A DNA stretch of 64,000 bases from JAAUTY01 sp964397305 (lineage in GTDB: Bacteria > Cyanobacteriota > Cyanobacteriia > Cyanobacteriales > Spirulinaceae), in the NCBI GenBank assembly GCA_964397305.1, contig CAYNIP010000019.1, positions 9,435 through 73,434 on the forward strand, given 5' to 3'. Below are positions 59,002 through 64,000 of the stretch, piece after piece. The notes below the pieces were generated by a model. That model saw only the letters and a program-made list of their open reading frames with translations, ran no database searches and was not told the origin of the DNA. Position 1 is the stretch's first letter, and each line of letters opens with the position of its first letter. The position numbers and the translations under genes were made by a program.

Positions 59002-61665
59002 ATGCCTTCCTCAGACGAGCGCATCCAGACCACAGACTTGAGCGCCGAGATGCGGGATTCGTACCTCGAGTACGCCATGAGTGTGATCGTTGGTCGCGCC
59101 CTGCCCGACGCCCGGGACGGCCTGAAACCCGTCCACCGTCGCATCCTCTACGCCATGTATGAGTTGGGGCTGACTCCGGATCGCCCCTTCCGGAAATGCG
59201 CCCGGGTGGTGGGTGAAGTTTTGGGTAAGTACCATCCCCACGGCGATGGGGCTGTGTACGATGCCTTGGTGCGAATGGCGCAGCCCTTCTCTATGCGCGA
59301 TCCCCTGATCCAGGGCCACGGCAACTTTGGCTCGGTAGACAACGATCCGCCAGCGGCGATGCGCTACACCGAGTGCCGCCTGCAAACCCTGACCATGAAC
59401 GCGCTGCTGCGGGACATTGAAGCCGAGACCGTTGACTTCATCGACAACTTCGACGGCTCTCAGCAGGAGCCGGTGGTGCTGCCGGCCCGCCTGCCGCAGT
59501 TGCTCCTCAACGGTTCCTCGGGTATCGCGGTGGGCATGGCGACGAACATTCCGCCGCATAATCTGGGGGAATTGATCGACGGAACCATCGCTCTGGTGCA
59601 GAATCCTTCTCTGTCTGTGGCTGAGCTGATGACCTACATTCACGGCCCCGACTTCCCGACGGGGGGCCAGATCCTTGGTCGCAGTGGGATTCGCGATGCC
59701 TACCTGACGGGGCGCGGCTCGGTGGTGATGCGGGGGGTGGCTGCGATTGAAACGATTGAGCAGCGGGGCCGCCCGGATCGTGAGGCAATTATTATCACAG
59801 CCCTCCCCTACCAGGTCAACAAGGCGGCCTTGATTGAACGGATCGCGGAGATGGTAAACGAGAAGCGCCTGGAGGGCATCTCGGATATTCGCGACGAGAG
59901 CGATCGCGACGGGATGCGGGTGGTGATCGAGCTGAAGCGGGACGCGATCGCCCGGGTCGTGCTCAATAACCTCTACAAGCAGACGCCCCTGCAAACGAAC
60001 TTCGGGGCGAATATGCTGGCCCTAGTTCCAGCGCCAGTGCCGGCCGGGGCCCCGTCCCGCTTGGAGCCTCAACTGCTCGATCTCAAGCAGTTCTTGGAAG
60101 TCTTCCTGGAATTTCGCGTCGATGCGATTACCCGCCGCACCCGCTACCAGCTACGGAAGGCTGAAGAACGGGATCACATTTTGCAAGGGCTGCTGGTGGC
60201 CTTGGCGAATTTGGATGCGATGATCCAACTGATCCGGGCGGCGGCCGATACGGCGATCGCCAAGCAGCAGTTGATCGAGCACTTCGATCTGTCTGAAGCC
60301 CAGGCTGATGCGATCTTGCAAATGCAACTGCGCCGCCTCACGGCCTTGGAGGCGGAAAAGATCCAGGCTGAGCACGAAGAATTGCAGACTAAGATCGCTG
60401 ACCTCCGCGATATTCTGGAGCACCGCGAGCGCGTCGATGCTCTGATCATCGAGGAACTGGAGGAGGTGAAGCGCATCCACATCACCCCCCGCCGCACGGA
60501 AATTCTGGTGCAAGACGGTGAGATTGATGACATTGAACTGATCGCCAATAAACCCTCGGCGATTTTGCTCACGGAGCAGGGCTACATCAAGCGGATGCCC
60601 GTAGCCAGCTTCGAGGCCCAGCGGCGGGCGACCCGGGGCCGTTCGGGGGCGAAGATCAAGGAAGATGACGGCATTGAGCACTTCCTTACCTGTCGCGATC
60701 GCGATACCGTGCTCTTTTTTAGCGATCGCGGCGTCGTCTACTCCCTGCCGGCCTACAAAATCCCCGCCGCGTCTCGCACGGCTCGCGGGGTGCCGATCGT
60801 GCAGATGCTCCCGATTCCCCGCGAGGAAAAAATCACCTCTGTCCTAGGCGTGACGGAATTCACCGACGATGAATACCTCGTCATGCTTACCCAGGAAGGG
60901 TTCATCAAAAAAACAGCCTTGGCGGCCTTCAGCAACATTCGCGCCAACGGCCTGATCGCGATCTCCCTGGCTGAGGGGGACCAACTGCGCTGGGTGCGCC
61001 TGGCCCGGGCAGAAGACAGCGTGATCATTGGCTCCCGGCGGGGCATGGCGATCCATTTTCGCGCCGATGACCAGGAGTTGCGACCCTTGGGGCGGGCAAC
61101 CCGGGGCGTCAAGTCCATGAAGCTGCGGGAGGAGGATGAAGTGATCAGCATGGACATCCTGCCCAGCCAAGTCGTTGCCCACATCGCCACCAGTGACTCG
61201 GAGGAGGAGGATGAACCGGGAGATGATTCGGCGGCGGCGGCGAGCCTCGGTCCCTGGGTCTTGGCGGTGACGGCCGGCGGCTATGGCAAGCGCGTGCCGA
61301 TTGAGCAGTTCCGCTTGCAAAAGCGGGCCGGGATGGGCTTGCGAGTGATCAAGTTTCGCTTGGAGAATGACTATTTGGTGGCTCTGCCCGTGGTCAATTC
61401 TGGCGATGAGTTGATGGTGATTACCAATCGCGGCATCATTATTCGCCAGGCGATCGCCGAGATTTCGCCCCAGTCTCGTGCGGCGACGGGGGTGCGGGTG
61501 CAGCGCTTGGACGATGAAGATGCGATCGCCGCTGTGGCGATCGTGCCGCTGGTAGACGAAGAGACCGCAACGCTCGAGGAAATGGAGGCTGTCGCGGCTG
61601 TAGCTGACGCAGCGGCCGCGATGCCCACGGAATTGGCTGGCTCGGAGGCTAGCGAAGAGGAGTAA
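59002..61665 (+). CDS. gyrA: DNA gyrase subunit A
   Basis: Breakage-reunion subunit of DNA gyrase, which introduces negative supercoils. The 887-aa protein has the topoisomerase IV/gyrase A core (1-480) with catalytic Tyr 122 (AAMRYTECR) and the winged-helix KPVHRRILYAMYEL. A C-terminal beta-pinwheel (about 500-840) follows, carrying a GyrA box AQRRATRGRSG near 533. An acidic tail ends ASEASEEE-like. In the quinolone-determining region, HPHGDGAVYDAL has Gly at position 83, where E. coli has Ser, while Asp 87 is kept. ATG 59002 is preceded by a GC-rich leader. The stop TAA shares its last A with the ATG of the next gene. Confidence 0.96.
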   Translation: MPSSDERIQTTDLSAEMRDSYLEYAMSVIVGRALPDARDGLKPVHRRILYAMYELGLTPDRPFRKCARVVGEVLGKYHPHGDGAVYDALVRMAQPFSMRDPLIQGHGNFGSVDNDPPAAMRYTECRLQTLTMNALLRDIEAETVDFIDNFDGSQQEPVVLPARLPQLLLNGSSGIAVGMATNIPPHNLGELIDGTIALVQNPSLSVAELMTYIHGPDFPTGGQILGRSGIRDAYLTGRGSVVMRGVAAIETIEQRGRPDREAIIITALPYQVNKAALIERIAEMVNEKRLEGISDIRDESDRDGMRVVIELKRDAIARVVLNNLYKQTPLQTNFGANMLALVPAPVPAGAPSRLEPQLLDLKQFLEVFLEFRVDAITRRTRYQLRKAEERDHILQGLLVALANLDAMIQLIRAAADTAIAKQQLIEHFDLSEAQADAILQMQLRRLTALEAEKIQAEHEELQTKIADLRDILEHRERVDALIIEELEEVKRIHITPRRTEILVQDGEIDDIELIANKPSAILLTEQGYIKRMPVASFEAQRRATRGRSGAKIKEDDGIEHFLTCRDRDTVLFFSDRGVVYSLPAYKIPAASRTARGVPIVQMLPIPREEKITSVLGVTEFTDDEYLVMLTQEGFIKKTALAAFSNIRANGLIAISLAEGDQLRWVRLARAEDSVIIGSRRGMAIHFRADDQELRPLGRATRGVKSMKLREEDEVISMDILPSQVVAHIATSDSEEEDEPGDDSAAAASLGPWVLAVTAGGYGKRVPIEQFRLQKRAGMGLRVIKFRLENDYLVALPVVNSGDELMVITNRGIIIRQAIAEISPQSRAATGVRVQRLDDEDAIAAVAIVPLVDEETATLEEMEAVAAVADAAAAMPTELAGSEASEEE

Positions 61666-62630
61666 TGCCGCGAGCTGCGATGCCTACGGCGCGCTGCGCG
61701 ATCGGGATCGACCTGGGGGGCACGGCGATCAAAGGGGGCTGCTTCGCGGCGGATGGGACGGAGTTGGCGGCGCAAACCGTGCCGACGCCGCAACCCTCGG
61801 AGCCCCGGGCGGTGACAGCGGCGATCGCCCAGTTGGTGCAAGCCCTGGAACAAACCCTGCCGGCCCAGGTCGGAGTCGTGGCCCTCGGGGTCGGCACGCC
61901 GGGACCGAGCGATCGCGCCGGCCGGGTGGCTCGGGTCGCGATCAATCTCGCGGGCTGGCGGGAGGTGCCCCTGGCGGACTGGCTCGAGGCCCAGACGGGA
62001 CTGCCCACGGTGGTGGCCAATGACGCCAACTGTGCGGGCCTCGGTGAAGCCTGGTTGGGGGCGGCTCGGGAGTGTCAGGACTCGCTCCTGCTCACCCTGG
62101 GAACGGGGGTGGGCGGCGCGATCATCCTCGGCGGGGAGTTGTTTGTCGGTCGCGAGGGAGCGGCGGGGGAACTGGGCTTGATTGGCCTCGACCCCCACGG
62201 CCCCCGTTGCAACAGTGGCAATGCCGGTTCCCTGGAGCAACACCTTTCGATCGGGGCGATCCGGCGCGCTACGGGCTGTGAGCCGGCCGAGTTGGGCCAG
62301 CGGGCGGCGGCGGGCGATCGCGCCGCCCTGGCCTTTTGGCAAGACTACGGCCGCTGGCTGGGGATGGGGCTCACGAGCTTGATCTACGTCCTGACGCCGG
62401 AGGTGATTGTGATCGGCGGCGGGGTGAGCGCCAGTGCAGCTTTTTTTCTGCCGACGGCGATCGCGGAACTGGAGTGCCGCACCCTGCCCAGTTCTCGGAC
62501 CGGTCTCCAGGTGCGGGTCGCGGCCCTGGGCAACCGGGCCGGCATGATTGGGGCGGCCCGCTTGGCCTGGCAGACAGCGGCGAGCGCTGGGCCCGAGGGT
62601 TCGACCGCGACGGCGCTGCGAGGCGGTTAG
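61665..62630 (+). CDS. ROK-family sugar kinase-like protein
   Basis: A 321-aa protein of the ROK family, often glucokinase or another sugar kinase. The phosphate-binding loop is CAIGIDLGGTAIKGG (about 11-25), with VVANDANCAGLGEAWLG (catalytic Asp near 118) and LTLGTGVGGAIILGGEL. The position of the usual ROK zinc motif (CxCGxxGCxE) reads GPRCNSGNAGSLEQ, keeping only one Cys, so zinc binding is probably lost. ATG 61665 overlaps the gyrA stop (TAATG), giving translational coupling; ATG 61680 is also possible. Convergent with the GT87 gene, overlapping it by 4 bp. Substrate not predictable. Confidence 0.87.
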   Translation: MPRAAMPTARCAIGIDLGGTAIKGGCFAADGTELAAQTVPTPQPSEPRAVTAAIAQLVQALEQTLPAQVGVVALGVGTPGPSDRAGRVARVAINLAGWREVPLADWLEAQTGLPTVVANDANCAGLGEAWLGAARECQDSLLLTLGTGVGGAIILGGELFVGREGAAGELGLIGLDPHGPRCNSGNAGSLEQHLSIGAIRRATGCEPAELGQRAAAGDRAALAFWQDYGRWLGMGLTSLIYVLTPEVIVIGGGVSASAAFFLPTAIAELECRTLPSSRTGLQVRVAALGNRAGMIGAARLAWQTAASAGPEGSTATALRGG

Positions 62631-63949
62631 GAGGTCGCGGTTCCTCGCGATCGCCCCAGGATGACCAGCATTCCGGCCAGCAATAGCACCAGCCCCACAC
62701 TGGCCACGAGATTTGCATCGCCGGGCTCCGTAGCGGGGTGATACCAGTGGAGGAGGCGGGACCCATTCCCCGCGCGCCAGAGCAGCAAGAGGCCGGGGGC
62801 GAGCAGGAGGCCTGCTGCGGGGGGCCAGCGGCGGGCGGCGATCGCGATCAGGCCGCTCAGCACTAGATCGTTGAGGTGCAGCGGCATCAGTAACGTGAGA
62901 ATCACCAGCAGCACCAAGCTCCGGGGCCGCGTCAGGTCGGCCCGGAACTGCCAGCCCAACCAGGCTCCTGTGAGGAGGCCGAGGCCCAACAGGAGCGGCG
63001 ACCCCACCGACCCGCCGCCATAATCCAGCAGGTGAATGATCCCGGTCAGGCGCTGGGGTTGGTTGGGGGCGAGGGTTTGGTAGCGCGCGAGGGTGGCCAG
63101 GAAGTCGGTGGTGTTGGCCGTGAACCCGGTGCGACTGATGGCCAGGAGCCAGCCGAGGCCGGCGATCGCGCCGCCCCCCACCAGCAGGGGCCACCGACCG
63201 CTGGCCAGCAGGGCGCCAAGGAAGACGACGGCTAGCTGAGGCTTGAGCACTAGGCTATAGACCCCGAGACTGCCGAGCACGAGGGGGAGCCCCGAGGCCG
63301 GTTGGCGGGCGGCGGCCAGGGCCAGCAAGCCGCCCAGGCTGGCCAGGAGCGAGGTCTGCCCGAGGAAAAAGATCATGGCTGTGCCCTGAAAGGTGCAGTA
63401 GTAGGCGGCTCCCAGGGTCCAAGCGGGGGTGCGGGCGGCTTCCCAGAGGGAGGAGCGCCACCTCTGGAGGCGATGCTCCTGCGGAGACGCGACAGGAGCG
63501 CGCGCTGTCTTGGCGAAACCATCCCCCCCCAAGAGGTAGCCACTGAGCCCAATCACGCCCGCTAGCAGCAGGTAGTTGAGGAGGGTCCACAGCCGCAAGG
63601 CGGTCTCGAAGGAGAGGGCTCCCAGGGGTAAGAATACCAAGCTGGAATAGGGCAGGTAGGGGAAAATATTCGCGGCTGGATCGATGATGTCGCTACCGAC
63701 ATGGCCGAAATACTGCTGATTCGCGGCCTGAAAGCTCGCTTCGTCGTAGGGCGATCGCCCCCGCAACCAAAGCCGGCCCGCCAGCCAAAAGATCCGAAAA
63801 TCCACGATCCCCTGGCTGACGCCTTGGTGAGCGGGGGCGAGGAAGGCTTTCCAGGTAATGTAGGTCAGACTGAGACCCAGCAGGGCGATCGCCAGCCGCC
63901 AGCCCCAGCCTCGAGCACGATGAACCATGAGTGCAGACAGCCCTTTCAC
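62627..63949 (-). CDS. GT87-family membrane glycosyltransferase (DUF2029)
   Basis: A 440-aa polytopic membrane protein with roughly ten TM helices, matching the GT87/DUF2029 family, which use polyprenyl-phosphate-linked sugars such as mannose. The first loop has VDFRIFWLAGRLWLRGRSPYD (the conserved Asp and the 'GxxPYD' motif, about 49-69), then FPYLPYSSLVFLPLGALS. The stretch 154-166 (FAKTARAPVASPQEHRLQRW) looks like an in-frame repeat insertion, described separately. The C-terminal helices (LVLLVILTLLMPLHLNDLVL) are ordinary. The start is uncertain between ATG 63949 and ATG 63928. No partner genes are visible at the window's end. Confidence 0.82.
   Translation of the reverse strand: MKGLSALMVHRARGWGWRLAIALLGLSLTYITWKAFLAPAHQGVSQGIVDFRIFWLAGRLWLRGRSPYDEASFQAANQQYFGHVGSDIIDPAANIFPYLPYSSLVFLPLGALSFETALRLWTLLNYLLLAGVIGLSGYLLGGDGFAKTARAPVASPQEHRLQRWRSSLWEAARTPAWTLGAAYYCTFQGTAMIFFLGQTSLLASLGGLLALAAARQPASGLPLVLGSLGVYSLVLKPQLAVVFLGALLASGRWPLLVGGGAIAGLGWLLAISRTGFTANTTDFLATLARYQTLAPNQPQRLTGIIHLLDYGGGSVGSPLLLGLGLLTGAWLGWQFRADLTRPRSLVLLVILTLLMPLHLNDLVLSGLIAIAARRWPPAAGLLLAPGLLLLWRAGNGSRLLHWYHPATEPGDANLVASVGLVLLLAGMLVILGRSRGTATS
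63468..63512 (-). repeat. Short palindromic repeat inserted within the GT87 gene
   Basis: The text GGCGATGCTCCTGCGGAGACGCGACAGGAGCGCGCG contains the palindromes CTCCTGCGGAG and GCGCGC and looks like the cyanobacterial small palindromic elements seen in spacers. It is in frame and adds a polar, Arg-rich loop between TM helices. Confidence 0.45.
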
Positions 63950-64000
63950 GAATTACAAAACGATCCCTAAGCTAGCGCGGGCCCTCATCCCCCGGCCCCT
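63950..64000. other. Window end with repeat-like DNA
   Basis: The last bases (GCGGGCCCTCATCCCCCGGCCCCT) are the reverse complement of the 'AGGGGCCGGGGGATGAGGGC' segment of the long dispersed repeat (53125-53145), so another inverted copy probably starts here and runs out of the window. Confidence 0.55.

Noticed and set aside
61371..63194. A 607-codon open frame on the minus strand
   Set aside because: It is antisense to gyrA and the ROK gene, very rich in Arg, Pro and Gly, with no family motifs. In GC-rich DNA the strand opposite a gene often stays open.

Overview
This window comes from a GC-rich cyanobacterial chromosome. The evidence is the gene content: the RuBisCO assembly factor Raf1, an NDH-1 CO2-uptake operon (ndhF3-ndhD3-cupA), photosynthetic NdhH, and cyanobacterial DUF4079 and DUF928 proteins. 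The highly iterated palindrome GCGATCGC (HIP1) also recurs throughout, as do short 'CCCTCACCCCAACCCC'-type dispersed repeats. I cannot name the species. A contractile-injection baseplate cluster and cupA argue against a marine picocyanobacterium.

Layout. 1-6.4 kb: 3' part of an RNase II/R gene (cut by the window edge), a fatty-acid desaturase, S-adenosylhomocysteinase, Raf1 and a small repeat protein. 7-13.5 kb: a GT21-like glycosyltransferase, a probable operon of a PGM1-like ATP-grasp peptide ligase with gamma-glutamyltransferase, a methyltransferase, and a PPC-domain protein. 13.6-23.4 kb: a same-strand block with phage-like baseplate genes (gp25, gpJ, gpI), an unrecognised 444-aa protein, and three tandem dCache-HAMP sensors. 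The third sensor ends in a cyclic-nucleotide-binding domain. This looks like the baseplate half of an extracellular/thylakoid-type contractile injection system joined to sensors without a visible output domain. 23.5-27.3 kb: a Uma2 protein and a gloB-response regulator-histidine kinase operon.

27.6-30.2 kb is a clearly foreign AT-rich island without HIP1 sites. It holds a convergent restriction-modification pair: an Eco29kI-like GIY-YIG endonuclease facing an amino-methyltransferase of the TSPPY type. The island is bounded by an exact 65-bp direct repeat of the 3' end of the neighbouring M48 protease gene.

30.1-36.4 kb: a YbjQ-YbjQ-M48 operon, a flavin reductase, thiM, nnr and a lipoprotein. 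36.5-41.4 kb: cupA, ndhD3 and ndhF3, read on the minus strand. 41.8-47.3 kb: pentapeptide-repeat protein, an orphan IS630 OrfA, two small conserved-looking proteins, a double-domain histidine phosphatase and class II fructose-bisphosphate aldolase. 47.6-58.6 kb: a DUF697 GTPase, the pyruvate dehydrogenase E2 subunit, a glutathione transferase-like protein, a second Uma2 protein, a transglutaminase-like protein, DUF928, ndhH, and DUF4079. 59-64 kb: gyrA translationally coupled to a ROK-family kinase gene, then a GT87 membrane glycosyltransferase.

Several intergenic spacers carry mosaic dispersed repeats, one with 13-bp terminal inverted repeats. No rRNA, tRNA or CRISPR array was recognised.
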